Source: an uncultured SAR116 cluster alpha proteobacterium | Lineage (GTDB): Bacteria > Pseudomonadota > Alphaproteobacteria > Puniceispirillales > Marisalimonadaceae | Direction: 5' to 3' | Assembly: GCA_902537945.1 (NCBI GenBank) | Contig: CACBDG010000013.1 | Location: 1 to 58,398 of the forward strand | DNA length: 58,398 nucleotides | Translations under genes and position numbers: made by a program | Part shown: piece after piece, positions 44,573 through 52,955 of the stretch | Layout of the letters: every line of letters starts with the position of its first letter | How positions within the stretch are numbered: the stretch's first letter is position 1 | Notes under the pieces: generated by a model | The model's database searches: none | Told to the model about the DNA's origin: nothing | What the model saw: only the letters and a program-made list of their open reading frames with translations

Positions 44573-46074
44573 TATATTTCCTTAATTTTTTGAATATTTT
44601 TTATTGTCTCTTTAGCAACTGTATAATCATCAAAAGGAAGCGTTTCCATACCTATAGTTTGAGAAGTTTCATGACCTTTGCCTGCAATTACTAAAAAATC
44701 GTTTTTATTTAACTTTGAAATAGCAAAATTAATGGCTTTATTTCTATCAGGAATCTCTTTGGCATCTGGGCATCCCAGTAAAATGTCTTTTCTAATGCTT
44801 GAAGGTGCTTCAGATCTAGGATTGTCATCAGTAATAATTACAAAATCTGATAATTCACTTGCAATCTCACCCATAGCCTTTCGTTTTTCTTTATCTCTAT
44901 CACCACCACAACCAAATAATGTTATAATTTTTGCTTTAGCAATTTCTTTAATTGAATTAAGAACATGCTTTAAAGCTTCTGGAGTATGTGCATAATCAAT
45001 TATAATAATTGAGTTATTATGAATTGCAGAAATGATTTCCATTCTTCCGCGCGCAGGCTTTAGATAACTCAATGATTTGAAGATTAAATTTGGGTCTATT
45101 CCTGATGCAATACAAATAGAAGCAGCAGCAATAACATTATAAGCTTGAAATTTTCCAATCATCCCAATCGTGGAATTATAAATTTGGTTTTTATATTCTA
45201 AAGTAAGATCAATACTTTGATTGTTTTGTTTTATTGATTTTATTTTTATATCTGCATTTACATTTTGTCCAAAAGTAAAAATAATCTGTTTACTATCTCT
45301 AATTTCATTATAAAGCCTAATCCCAAAATCATTATCAATATTAATAGCGATTGCAGAATTATCTTTGAGAATTTCAGTAAATAGTCTTTTTTTACTTAAA
45401 AAATAATTTTCAATATTTTTGTGATAATCTAAATGATCGTGTGATAAATTAGTAAAAATGGCACCTGAAAACCTTACACCATCAAGTCTATTTTGATATA
45501 TGCCATGTGATGATGCTTCTAAAGCTAAATGTGAGATTTCTTCTTTTTCTAGTGAATATAGTCCTTTGTATAGTTCATCAGGATCAAATGTAGTAAGATT
45601 ATGAATAGAAGGCTTAAGTATACTTTTGTTCAAAGTATTTTCAATTTTTGTTCCAAGGGTTCCCATAGAAGCAGCTTTCCAGCCTGCTTGAACCCATAAT
45701 TGTCTGCAAAATTCAACTGTTGATGTTTTGCCATTAGTACCTGTTACGCCAATAATTTCTCTAGGTTGTTTTTCATAAAAGGATGCTAATAATTCTGTAT
45801 ATATGAGTCTTGTTGATATGTTATTGGAAGAAATTACATCTTCCCCATCAGATTTACTTGCTATTGAGAGGAAAGCTCCATTTTGTTTTGCCTCCAATAT
45901 AAAATTTGATCCATCTAATTTGTTACCTTTAATAGCTACAAAGATATAATTTTTTTTAATATTTTTACTATTTCCTGATATACCACTTACATGATGATTT
46001 AATAATTTATCGGGAAGGTTCTTAAGTAAATCTAATAAAATTTTTTTCTTTGAAATAAGATCTTTCAACAACAT
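44569..46074 (-). CDS. murE: UDP-MurNAc-tripeptide synthetase (meso-DAP type)
   Basis: MurE adds the third stem residue. The DDNPRSE motif (around residues 418-424), which selects meso-diaminopimelate, is present, so DAP-type peptidoglycan is expected. Other landmarks are GISGNSKNIKKNYIFVAIKGNKLDGSNFI, the P-loop GVTGTNGKTSTVEF, EASSHGIYQNRLDGVRF, NLSHDHLDYH, and GCGGDRDKEKR. The length is 501 residues. It overlaps murF by 4 bp and follows ftsI by 1 bp. Confidence 0.96.
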   Translation of the reverse strand: MLLKDLISKKKILLDLLKNLPDKLLNHHVSGISGNSKNIKKNYIFVAIKGNKLDGSNFILEAKQNGAFLSIASKSDGEDVISSNNISTRLIYTELLASFYEKQPREIIGVTGTNGKTSTVEFCRQLWVQAGWKAASMGTLGTKIENTLNKSILKPSIHNLTTFDPDELYKGLYSLEKEEISHLALEASSHGIYQNRLDGVRFSGAIFTNLSHDHLDYHKNIENYFLSKKRLFTEILKDNSAIAINIDNDFGIRLYNEIRDSKQIIFTFGQNVNADIKIKSIKQNNQSIDLTLEYKNQIYNSTIGMIGKFQAYNVIAAASICIASGIDPNLIFKSLSYLKPARGRMEIISAIHNNSIIIIDYAHTPEALKHVLNSIKEIAKAKIITLFGCGGDRDKEKRKAMGEIASELSDFVIITDDNPRSEAPSSIRKDILLGCPDAKEIPDRNKAINFAISKLNKNDFLVIAGKGHETSQTIGMETLPFDDYTVAKETIKNIQKIKEIY

Positions 46075-46075
46075 T

Positions 46076-47776
46076 TTATAAGTTTGCTCCCTTATTTTTA
46101 CCTCTTATTTTATAATTTAAAAGATTATTTGAGAATTCTATGGATCTTTCTGATTGAGGCTTGATATTTAAAATTGGAGCAATTCTTGTCACTAATTTTT
46201 TTACTAGAGGAGCTACAACCCATCCAGCAGTTCTATAACCATAAGAAAATTGTTGACCTTTAGGATTATCGATCATAAGTGTAATTATAAATTGTGGATC
46301 ATTCATTGGGAAAGCACCAGTGAATGCAACAATATTTTGTTTTTTAAAATATCCTCCTGATGGTTTAATTTTTTCAGCTGTTCCTGTTTTTCCTCCAACT
46401 ATATATCCAGGAACTTCTGCCTTCTTAGCAGTGCCATGTTGATTACTAACAACTAAACGCATGATACTTTTCATTTTTTTTGAAGTTTCTTTAGAAATAA
46501 CATGTCTTTTTTGTACTTTTGTTTTATCAGTTATTAATGTTGGATCGATTTTTATTCCGTTATTAACTATTGTTGCAGTAGCCGAGGCAAGATGCATTGG
46601 GGTAATTGAAATGCTATGTCCATAAGAAATAGCCATTGTAGTTAAAACTTTTTTATCTGTAAGTATTTGTGGTCGTCCCAGTTCAGGTATCTCAAGAGGG
46701 AGCATGTCCATTAGACCAAGTGATTTAAGGTATTTTAATTGGATAGATGAACCAAATTTTTCTGCCATCTTTGCAGACCCAATATTGCTGGAATGGACAA
46801 TGACTTCTGGAATATTTATTGAAAAACTTAGTGGATGAAAATCACTTATAATCCTAGAAGAAACTTTTAAGGGTTTTGACACATCGAAAAGTTCATTTTC
46901 ATTAATTAAATTACTTTCAAAAGCAATAGCTGCAGTAATTAATTTAAGAGTTGAACCAAGTTCATAAATACCTTTAGTGGCTTTATTGAACAATTTTTTA
47001 TCTAATTTTAAATCGTAATTATTAGCATTATAATCGGGTAATGATACAGACGCATAGACTTGACCATTTTTTGCATTCATAATTATGCCAGCACCACCCT
47101 CAGCTTCAAATTTTTTTATTTGATTCAATAAAAGTTTTCTTGTTATGTGTTGAATTCCACTATGAATTGAAAGCGTTACATGATTACCTTTTTGAAGTTG
47201 GGCTTCAAAATTTTTCTCTACACCAGCTATTCCATTGCCATCAATGTCTGTTCCACCAAGAATATGTGATGCTAGGTTATTATTAGGATAAATTCTTTTT
47301 TGTCTTGTTTGAATTATTAAACCTTCTATTCCCATGTTTAATATTTTAACATATTCTCTAGGGGATATTTCTCTCAGCAAATTAATATGTTTCTTATTAT
47401 TGTTTAATTTTTTTAATAAAACTTCTTCATTTAATTCAGGGAATATCTTAATTAATTTATTGATTGTTTCATTTTTATTTAAAATTTCTTGCGGATTTAT
47501 ACTTAAACTCGATGTATCAATTGTTGTCGCTAGGATTTTATTATTTCTATCAAAAATATTGCCCCGAATTGTTTTTTCTAACGTTTTACTATTAAAATCT
47601 TTATGGGCTATTTTTGACAAGTTTACTTTTTTTGCGCTAGCAAGTGATATGGTTCTATATCCAATCATAGTAAATGAAATTATTAATAAAAAACCACAAA
47701 ATAGTAATTTAATTTTACGAGATTTTGTGTCATTATTTTTTTTAAAATGAAAATTAACAAAACTAAAAACTTTCAT
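46076..47776 (-). CDS. ftsI: Septal peptidoglycan transpeptidase FtsI (PBP3)
   Basis: FtsI cross-links septal peptidoglycan as partner of FtsW. A short Lys-rich cytoplasmic N-terminus and a single membrane anchor (about 24-45) lead into a pedestal domain and the transpeptidase domain. The active-site Ser is in the SxxK motif STLK (within YELGSTLKLI), the SxN motif is SSN (VHSSNIGSAK), and KTGTAEK supplies the KTG motif. The 566-residue length is typical. The start overlaps the ftsL stop by 4 bp. Confidence 0.96.
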   Translation of the reverse strand: MKVFSFVNFHFKKNNDTKSRKIKLLFCGFLLIISFTMIGYRTISLASAKKVNLSKIAHKDFNSKTLEKTIRGNIFDRNNKILATTIDTSSLSINPQEILNKNETINKLIKIFPELNEEVLLKKLNNNKKHINLLREISPREYVKILNMGIEGLIIQTRQKRIYPNNNLASHILGGTDIDGNGIAGVEKNFEAQLQKGNHVTLSIHSGIQHITRKLLLNQIKKFEAEGGAGIIMNAKNGQVYASVSLPDYNANNYDLKLDKKLFNKATKGIYELGSTLKLITAAIAFESNLINENELFDVSKPLKVSSRIISDFHPLSFSINIPEVIVHSSNIGSAKMAEKFGSSIQLKYLKSLGLMDMLPLEIPELGRPQILTDKKVLTTMAISYGHSISITPMHLASATATIVNNGIKIDPTLITDKTKVQKRHVISKETSKKMKSIMRLVVSNQHGTAKKAEVPGYIVGGKTGTAEKIKPSGGYFKKQNIVAFTGAFPMNDPQFIITLMIDNPKGQQFSYGYRTAGWVVAPLVKKLVTRIAPILNIKPQSERSIEFSNNLLNYKIRGKNKGANL

Positions 47777-48078
47777 TTCTTTTCTCCATTACTTAGAGAA
47801 TCTGTTGCATTGACCAAATCTTTTAAATCCCAAATATCGGTTGGTAATACTTCTCTCAAACCTAATTTATTTATGGCAATTTTTTCTATTCTGTCAGGTC
47901 TCTTAAGATAAGTTAGCTCTGCATTTAAAATGTTTAGATCTGATTGAGCAACATCAATATTTTTTTTAATTTGAGCTAGTTCTATTTCTTTTTTTGTAAT
48001 GAAATGTTTGATTTGATAAAGTGAGATTGCTACAAAAAGTATAACAAAAATAATTAATAAAGATGGATACCTAATCAT
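47773..48078 (-). CDS. ftsL: Divisome protein FtsL
   Basis: A 101-residue bitopic protein with a short N-terminus, one membrane segment (about 6-24), then a coiled coil (about 30-60; KKEIELAQIKKNIDVAQSDL) and a C-terminal LTYLKRPDRIEKIAINKLGLREV segment that is typical of FtsL. Its sequence is poorly conserved in general, but the place between rsmH and ftsI and the architecture identify it. It overlaps both neighbours by 4 bp, implying coupled translation. Confidence 0.88.
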   Translation of the reverse strand: MIRYPSLLIIFVILFVAISLYQIKHFITKKEIELAQIKKNIDVAQSDLNILNAELTYLKRPDRIEKIAINKLGLREVLPTDIWDLKDLVNATDSLSNGEKK

Positions 48079-49028
48079 ACTATTTCTCCAAATGTAGATG
48101 AAGAGTGAGTCCTCTTTGCAATGCGTAATTTTGCAGATCTAGATCTTTTATTAAAGTTAATCTCTTTTGCAGATGGCAGAATAGGTTTTCTTGTTAATAT
48201 TTCTAAACTTGGATTTTTTTTTGGAAGTTCTGGTAAATATCTAGATAATGATTTTGTTTGGAAGCATTTTTGAAAGAAATTTTTTACAATCCTATCTTCA
48301 ATTGAATGAAAAGAAACAACTACTAATCTTCCTTCCGGCCTTAATACTTTTTCTGCAGCTATTAGTCCTTTCTCTAATTCTTTAATCTCATCATTTAGAT
48401 ACATACGAATTGCTTGAAAAGTCTTTGTAGCTAAATCTATTTTACTTTTCTTTTTTGGAATAGCATCTCTAACTATTTTTGCTAATTGACCTGTTGTTTT
48501 AATTTTTTTAATCGACCTTTGATATACAATTTTTTTGGCTATTCTTTTTGAAAACACCTCTTCTCCTAATTCATAAATTATATCAGCAAGAGTCGCTTCT
48601 TGAACCTCATCTAAAAACTCTTCTGCCGTTGGGCCTTTGAGTGACATTCTCATATCAAGAGTTCCATCAAGTTTGAAAGAAAAACCCCTATCTTTTAAAT
48701 CTAATTGAGGACTGGATACTCCAAGATCAAAAACAACACCTCCAACCTTATATATTTTTAGTTCGTTTAAAAGTTTGTCTAATTCAGAAAATTTTCCACT
48801 TTTAAAGTAAAATCTATCTTTAAACGTTCTTTTTAAATTATCTGCATAAACTTTAGCTTGAGGATCTCTATCGATAGCAACAACTTTACAATTTTGTTTG
48901 CTTAAAATAGCTTTTGTGTATCCACCTAAACCAAATGTTGCGTCAACATAAACCTCATCTTTAGTTAGAGATAAGGCGTTTATTACCTCCTCAAGTAAAA
49001 CCGGAATATGTTCAACTTCGTTAATCAT
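48075..49028 (-). CDS. rsmH: 16S rRNA m4C1402 methyltransferase RsmH (MraW)
   Basis: RsmH N4-methylates C1402 in the ribosomal P site. The 317-residue sequence has HIPVLLEEVINAL at the N-terminus, the SAM motif YVDATFGLGGYTKAIL, VAIDRDPQA, GVVFDLGVSSPQLD, RGFSFKLDGTLDMRM, and the C-terminal VVSFHSIEDRIVKNFF. These are canonical. It lies 11 bp after mraZ and overlaps ftsL by 4 bp. Confidence 0.96.
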   Translation of the reverse strand: MINEVEHIPVLLEEVINALSLTKDEVYVDATFGLGGYTKAILSKQNCKVVAIDRDPQAKVYADNLKRTFKDRFYFKSGKFSELDKLLNELKIYKVGGVVFDLGVSSPQLDLKDRGFSFKLDGTLDMRMSLKGPTAEEFLDEVQEATLADIIYELGEEVFSKRIAKKIVYQRSIKKIKTTGQLAKIVRDAIPKKKSKIDLATKTFQAIRMYLNDEIKELEKGLIAAEKVLRPEGRLVVVSFHSIEDRIVKNFFQKCFQTKSLSRYLPELPKKNPSLEILTRKPILPSAKEINFNKRSRSAKLRIAKRTHSSSTFGEIV

Positions 49029-49039
49029 TTGAATACTTC

Positions 49040-49489
49040 TTACTCAATTTTCTTTTTTACAATTAATTTAGGAGGACCGTTTTCTTTTAGTATTTGTTGC
49101 GATTTCATATATTGATTTTCATACTCATAAGGAGACCATATATAAAATGAAGCTCCTATGCCCATGAAAACTGCTTTATCAGAAAGACCAGCAAAGTTCA
49201 TAAGAATATCTGGAATAACTACTCTGCCATTAATGTCAAATTTAATTTCAAACGAATCTGCCATCATCATCCTTAAAACAAATGCGTCGTCTGATAAGGC
49301 ATCTAACTCGTCAATAGCATCAATATATGTTTGCATCCGGGTTGAGGTTGTACCTTCTATGCATTTAAATTGTAGACTTTTAAATAGAATTAAGGTTTCA
49401 TTCGTTTTTTCTAGATTCATTCTGAATGATGCTGGGATAGATACTCTAAATTTTAAATCAATCTTATTATGTGAGGTTGATAAAAACAT
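49040..49489 (-). CDS. mraZ: Transcriptional regulator MraZ
   Basis: MraZ is a ring-forming DNA-binding protein that represses its own dcw operon in several bacteria. The 149 residues contain two AbrB-like swapped-hairpin repeats: IDLKFRVSIPASFR near the start and FDINGRVVIPDIL around 79-91. The first lacks the usual Gly of the D..GR..IP consensus (FR in place of GR), which may affect binding or simply reflect divergence. The operator array is directly upstream at 49586-49620. It is the first gene of the dcw block. Confidence 0.93.
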   Translation of the reverse strand: MFLSTSHNKIDLKFRVSIPASFRMNLEKTNETLILFKSLQFKCIEGTTSTRMQTYIDAIDELDALSDDAFVLRMMMADSFEIKFDINGRVVIPDILMNFAGLSDKAVFMGIGASFYIWSPYEYENQYMKSQQILKENGPPKLIVKKKIE

Positions 49490-49585
49490 TGATTTTATAT
49501 CCTAAATTAAAAATAATTACACTGCATAAGGTTCAAACTTTTAATTCTATTTAATAAATGCTTGAGCAATAAATTATTAACTTTA

Positions 49586-49620
49586 TGGGATAACATGGGA
49601 TTTTATGGGAGTCAATGGGA
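49586..49620. promoter_or_regulatory. MraZ operator: four TGGGA boxes at 10-bp spacing
   Basis: On the plus strand TGGGA occurs at 49586-49590, 49596-49600, 49606-49610 and 49616-49620, each separated by a 5-bp spacer, putting all four on one DNA face. This matches the known MraZ recognition pattern of TGGGN repeats with 5-bp spacers. The array ends 97 bp upstream of the mraZ ATG. Relative to mraZ transcription the boxes read TCCCA; how that compares with other species should be checked. Almost certainly the autoregulatory site of the dcw cluster. Confidence 0.88.
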
Positions 49621-49629
49621 AAATGAACC

Positions 49630-49635
49630 ATTATA
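49630..49635 (-). promoter_or_regulatory. Candidate -10 element of the mraZ/dcw promoter
   Basis: A perfect TATAAT read on the minus strand, immediately upstream of the TGGGA array; a start about 7 bp further on would put the operator right at the transcription start, a sensible place for repression. No good -35 is seen. A TTGACT inside the array (49615-49610) is an alternative -35 but lacks a good -10. Confidence 0.4.
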
Positions 49636-49671
49636 TGGTATCATTTATATAAATTAATTTGATTATTAATT

Positions 49672-50014
49672 GTGTCAGAGAGCAATAAGCCGGGTTTTGT
49701 ATTAAAAGTTATGATTGTAGTTATTAATCTTGAAAATTTGTTACCAAATTTTTCTAGCGACCTACCCAAGAAACTTTGTAGAAATTCAAAATGAGTTTCT
49801 TCTATTTGGTCTTGCTCTAGGTGGGGTTTACCAAGCCATTTTTATTGCTAAAAATGCGGTGCGCTCTTACCACACCATTTCACCCTTACCAAATTGGCGG
49901 TATATTTTCTGTGGCACTTTCCCTAGGGTTACCCCCGCTGGAAGTTATCCAGCACCTTATTTCTATAGAGCCCGGACTTTCCTCTTTAAAAAGCAACTAC
50001 ATAGCTCTCTGACA
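49672..50014 (-). ncRNA. rnpB: RNase P RNA (bacterial class A)
   Basis: Read on the minus strand, this is a complete M1-type RNA of about 343 nt that matures tRNA 5' ends. The 5' P1 strand TGTCAGAGAGC (50014-50004) pairs with the 3' GCTCTCTGACA (near 49682-49672). Conserved elements in order are GAGGAAAGTCCGGGCTC, GGGTAACCCTAGGGAAAGTGCCACAGAAA, ACCGCC, GTAAGGGTGAAA, GAGCGCACCGC, the CCA-binding region AAACCCCACC with GAGCAAGACCAAATAG, TGGGTAGG, and the 3' ACCCGGCTTAT. The long plus-strand reading frame here is antisense noise. Ends are placed from the P1 helix and may be off by a few bases. Confidence 0.95.
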
Positions 50015-50019
50015 AAAGT

Positions 50020-50047
50020 AAGATATAACTTATAAAATTTAGGTCAA
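50020..50047 (-). promoter_or_regulatory. Candidate rnpB promoter
   Basis: On the minus strand TTGACC (50047-50042), a 16-bp spacer and TATCTT (50025-50020) precede the RNase P RNA 5' end (about 50014) by about 5 nt, the right geometry for a sigma-70 promoter of a stable RNA. It lies between the end of the uup-like gene and rnpB. Confidence 0.6.
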
Positions 50048-50064
50048 TACAAACTTTACTTTAA

Positions 50065-51873
50065 TTAATTATTTATTTCATCATTTAAAATTTGCAATTC
50101 AAGCCATTTATTTTCAGATTCATTAATAATTTTTTTAATATGTGTTATTTCAATAGCTGCTATGTCAAAGGTTTTTCTATCATTTTTAAATAAATTTTTA
50201 TCATTTAAAATGGTTTCATATTCTTTTAGTTCTTTTTCTAGTTTTGCAATTTTTAAGGGTAACATTTTCAAATCATAAGAGTCTTTGAAGCTCATTTTTT
50301 TTTTGTTAATTACTGTTTTAGATATTATTTTTTTATGTGAAATTTTATGTTTAACATTATTTTCAACTATTTTTAATTTTCCTAACCCAAATTTTTTGAA
50401 ATAATCGGTGAAATTTCCTTCATGTTTTAAAATTCTGTTATTGTTTTCAAATACAAGAAGTTTTTCTATAGTATTATCTAGAAAAAATCTATCATGACTA
50501 ATAATTAATACAGTACCGTCATAGTTTTTGATAGCCATTTTTAACAAATTTAGTGTATCAAAATCTAAATCGTTAGTAGGTTCATCTAAAATTAAAAAAT
50601 TATGTTTATTTAAAAATAACTTTGCTAATGATAATCTTACTCTTTCACCGCCTGAGAGTGTTGAGTTTTTCTGCAAAGATTTTTTTTCATCAAATAAAAA
50701 TTTTTTTAAATATGATAAGACATGTATCTTTTCGTTCATAAAATCTACATGATTTCCATCTTCAGCAAGTGTACTCCATGGAGTTTTGTTTAGATTTATG
50801 ATTTCTTTGTTTTGATCAAAATATTTAATATTTACATTTTCACCAAATTTAATTTTCCCAGTTTTGGGAGAGTAAATTCCTTGTAAAATTTTAACTAAAG
50901 TACTTTTTCCAGAACCATTTGCGCCTATAATTCCGATGCGATCATCTCTTCTAATTTTCAAGTTTAAATCTGAGAAAATATTTTCATTGTCTATATTATA
51001 AGAAAAAGACAAGTCGAATGTTTCAATTATATTTAATGCAGATTCATTTGTTTTATTAAGAATTATATTTAATGGTTTTTTAACGATGGTTTTAGTACTT
51101 TCATAATTTTTAGAGAGTTTTTCTAAATCTCTTAATCTTCCCATATTTCTTTTTCTTCGCGCTGATATTCCTTCAATAGCCCACTTTTTTTCAGATTTTA
51201 TTTTTTGTTTTAATTTATTAGATTTAATTCTTTCAACTTCTATTATTTCGTCTGCCCAATTTTGAAAGTTTTCATAAGGACCTTCTCGTTTTAAAATTTG
51301 GGATTGATGTATCCAAAAAGTTTTTGTAGCAATTTTTTTTAAAAACTCCTGATCATGGCTTACTATAATTAATGTTTTATTCAAAGATAATAGCTTTTTT
51401 TCTAACCAGTCTATAGTTGGCAAATCAATGTGATTGGTCGGTTCATCTAACAGTAACAATTCGGCTTCACTGAGAATTAATTTTGCAATGTAAATTTTAC
51501 GAATTTCACCACCAGATAATCTATATTTTAAATTTATTTTTTTTAGATTTAATTCTTCAATAATTTCTTTTATTCTAGACAAGTTAGGGTGTTGGTTGTC
51601 TTGAGACAAAAATTCTAAAAGATTATTAATACTAGGTACAGGAGGATCTTGTTCTAAATAGTCTATTTTTAAGTTAGGTGCTATCCAAATATTACCAGCA
51701 TCACATTCTTCTTTGTTTTTTAAGAGATTTAATAATGAACTTTTACCGCATCCATTTTTCCCTACTAAAACAATTCGATCAAATTGATGAATTGAGATAT
51801 TTAGGTTGTCCAATAAAACTTTATTTGATTGAGACATTTTAGCGTCTTTAAAAGTTATAAGAGTTTTAGGCAT
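50065..51873 (-). CDS. uup: ABC-F ATPase, Uup-like
   Basis: The 602-residue soluble protein has two ABC-ATPase domains: Walker A GKNGCGKSSLLNLL, signature LSGGEIRKIYIAK, LLLDEPTNHIDLPT; and GANGSGKSTLVKIL, LSGGERVRLSLAK, LILDEPTNDLDFDT. A Lys-rich linker joins them, and a C-terminal coiled-coil extension (about 535-602) is characteristic of Uup rather than EttA. Uup proteins act on ribosomes and affect transposon excision and replication-linked phenotypes in E. coli. The start overlaps the djlA-like gene by 8 bp. Confidence 0.85.
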   Translation of the reverse strand: MPKTLITFKDAKMSQSNKVLLDNLNISIHQFDRIVLVGKNGCGKSSLLNLLKNKEECDAGNIWIAPNLKIDYLEQDPPVPSINNLLEFLSQDNQHPNLSRIKEIIEELNLKKINLKYRLSGGEIRKIYIAKLILSEAELLLLDEPTNHIDLPTIDWLEKKLLSLNKTLIIVSHDQEFLKKIATKTFWIHQSQILKREGPYENFQNWADEIIEVERIKSNKLKQKIKSEKKWAIEGISARRKRNMGRLRDLEKLSKNYESTKTIVKKPLNIILNKTNESALNIIETFDLSFSYNIDNENIFSDLNLKIRRDDRIGIIGANGSGKSTLVKILQGIYSPKTGKIKFGENVNIKYFDQNKEIINLNKTPWSTLAEDGNHVDFMNEKIHVLSYLKKFLFDEKKSLQKNSTLSGGERVRLSLAKLFLNKHNFLILDEPTNDLDFDTLNLLKMAIKNYDGTVLIISHDRFFLDNTIEKLLVFENNNRILKHEGNFTDYFKKFGLGKLKIVENNVKHKISHKKIISKTVINKKKMSFKDSYDLKMLPLKIAKLEKELKEYETILNDKNLFKNDRKTFDIAAIEITHIKKIINESENKWLELQILNDEINN

Positions 51874-52600
51874 TGGAATAATACTTTTTATTTTTAATTA
51901 AATCCCATGCATTATTTATTTCTTTAAGTCTATAAGTGTTAGTTTCAATTAAATCTTTAGGCATGCCTTGAGCAATTAATCTGTCAGGATGATGTTTTAT
52001 TGCAAGTGTTTTCCACTTATTTTTTATTTCGTGAAATGGAGTATCTTTTGAAACACCCAGCGTTTGGTATGGATCTACATAATTATTCAGTCTTGAAGAA
52101 CAAATTCTTTCAAAATCTTTTTTTGAAAAACCAAAAATATTACTAACCTCTTTCAAATATATTTTTTCTAGGTTCGTTATTTTCCCATCTGCTGCAGCTA
52201 TAATCACTAGTAAATTTAGAAGTTCTTCTAATACAGATGAGTTTTTTTCTAATAAATTAGATATTTGTTTTGCGTAAACCTCAAAACCATCAGTTGTTTT
52301 TTTTGCTTGATCCCAAAGTCTTGCAACATTTTTTATTTCATTATTTGGAACATTTATTTTTTCTTTGAAGGCTTTAATTTCACTTTCAGTGACTTTTCCA
52401 TCAGCTTTGGCCATTTTAGCAGAAAGAACAATTACTCCAATTGTAAATCCAATTTGTTTTAATGCGACTTCTTCTGGGAGTTTTTGTTTTGTTTTAAACT
52501 TATCAACTGCATGTCCTGCCGCTCCTCCAAGTAGTGCTCCTATTGGGCCGCCAAATGCAAATCCTGTTGCACTTCCAATAATTTTACCCCAAATGGTCAT
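51866..52600 (-). CDS. djlA: DjlA-like co-chaperone (TerB-like plus J domain)
   Basis: The 244-residue product begins with a Gly/Ala-rich hydrophobic segment (IGSATGFAFGGPIGALLGGAAGHAV, about 7-31), then a TerB-like helical domain (about 45-165). It ends in a J domain: DPYQTLGVSKDTPFHEIKNKWKTLAIKHHPDRLI, with the HPD tripeptide that stimulates DnaK. The arrangement is that of DjlA, except that the N-terminal part is Gly-rich rather than a plain membrane helix. The partner Hsp70 is not in the window. The uup-like gene follows with an 8-bp overlap. Confidence 0.85.
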   Translation of the reverse strand: MTIWGKIIGSATGFAFGGPIGALLGGAAGHAVDKFKTKQKLPEEVALKQIGFTIGVIVLSAKMAKADGKVTESEIKAFKEKINVPNNEIKNVARLWDQAKKTTDGFEVYAKQISNLLEKNSSVLEELLNLLVIIAAADGKITNLEKIYLKEVSNIFGFSKKDFERICSSRLNNYVDPYQTLGVSKDTPFHEIKNKWKTLAIKHHPDRLIAQGMPKDLIETNTYRLKEINNAWDLIKNKKYYSNA

Positions 52601-52646
52601 AATTTATCTATTACAATTAAGATTCACTTCATTCAAGAAAATTAAA

Positions 52647-52674
52647 TTGGATTAGGTTAATAAATATGTATAAC
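52647..52674 (+). promoter_or_regulatory. Candidate promoter of the tusA-like/plsC operon
   Basis: TTGGAT (52647-52652), a 16-bp spacer, and TATAAC (52669-52674) would start transcription near 52681, leaving a leader of about 28 nt before the TTG start at 52709. It lies in the 108-bp divergent region shared with the djlA-like gene. By eye only. Confidence 0.4.
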
Positions 52675-52708
52675 TTAATTTTTAATAAGCGATTTTAAGG
52701 AGTTATTT

Positions 52709-52936
52709 TTGATAGATGAACATGATTTTACTGGATTAAAATGTCCTCTTCCTGTTTTAAAAGCAAAAAGAGTGTTGAAGAATTTGGCTGAAGGTAAAAA
52801 AGTAGTTTTTATATCTGATGATCCAGTAAGCCCAATAGACTTTACTCATTTTTCAGAAAATGAAGGCTATGAAATTTCTATTAAAAGCACAACAAAAGGA
52901 ATGCATTATTTTACAATGTATAAGGTTAAAACTTAG
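52709..52936 (+). CDS. TusA/SirA-family sulfur-carrier-like protein
   Basis: The 75-residue protein shows the family CPxP motif: GLKCPLPVLKAKRVL, with the persulfide-accepting Cys near residue 11, and a C-terminal strand pattern typical of the beta-alpha-beta-alpha-beta-beta SirA fold. TusA passes sulfur to tRNA thiolation in enterobacteria, but alphaproteobacterial relatives have other or unknown roles. The start is TTG at 52709, supported by AAGGAG (52697-52702) 6 nt upstream; no in-frame ATG exists nearby. First gene of a four-gene plus-strand run. Confidence 0.85.
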   Translation: MIDEHDFTGLKCPLPVLKAKRVLKNLAEGKKVVFISDDPVSPIDFTHFSENEGYEISIKSTTKGMHYFTMYKVKT

Positions 52937-52955
52937 AATAATGGGATAATAGGGG

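Noticed and set aside
49730-50035. 101-codon plus-strand reading frame upstream of mraZ
   Set aside because: It is the complement of the RNase P RNA gene, whose conserved elements explain the sequence fully.
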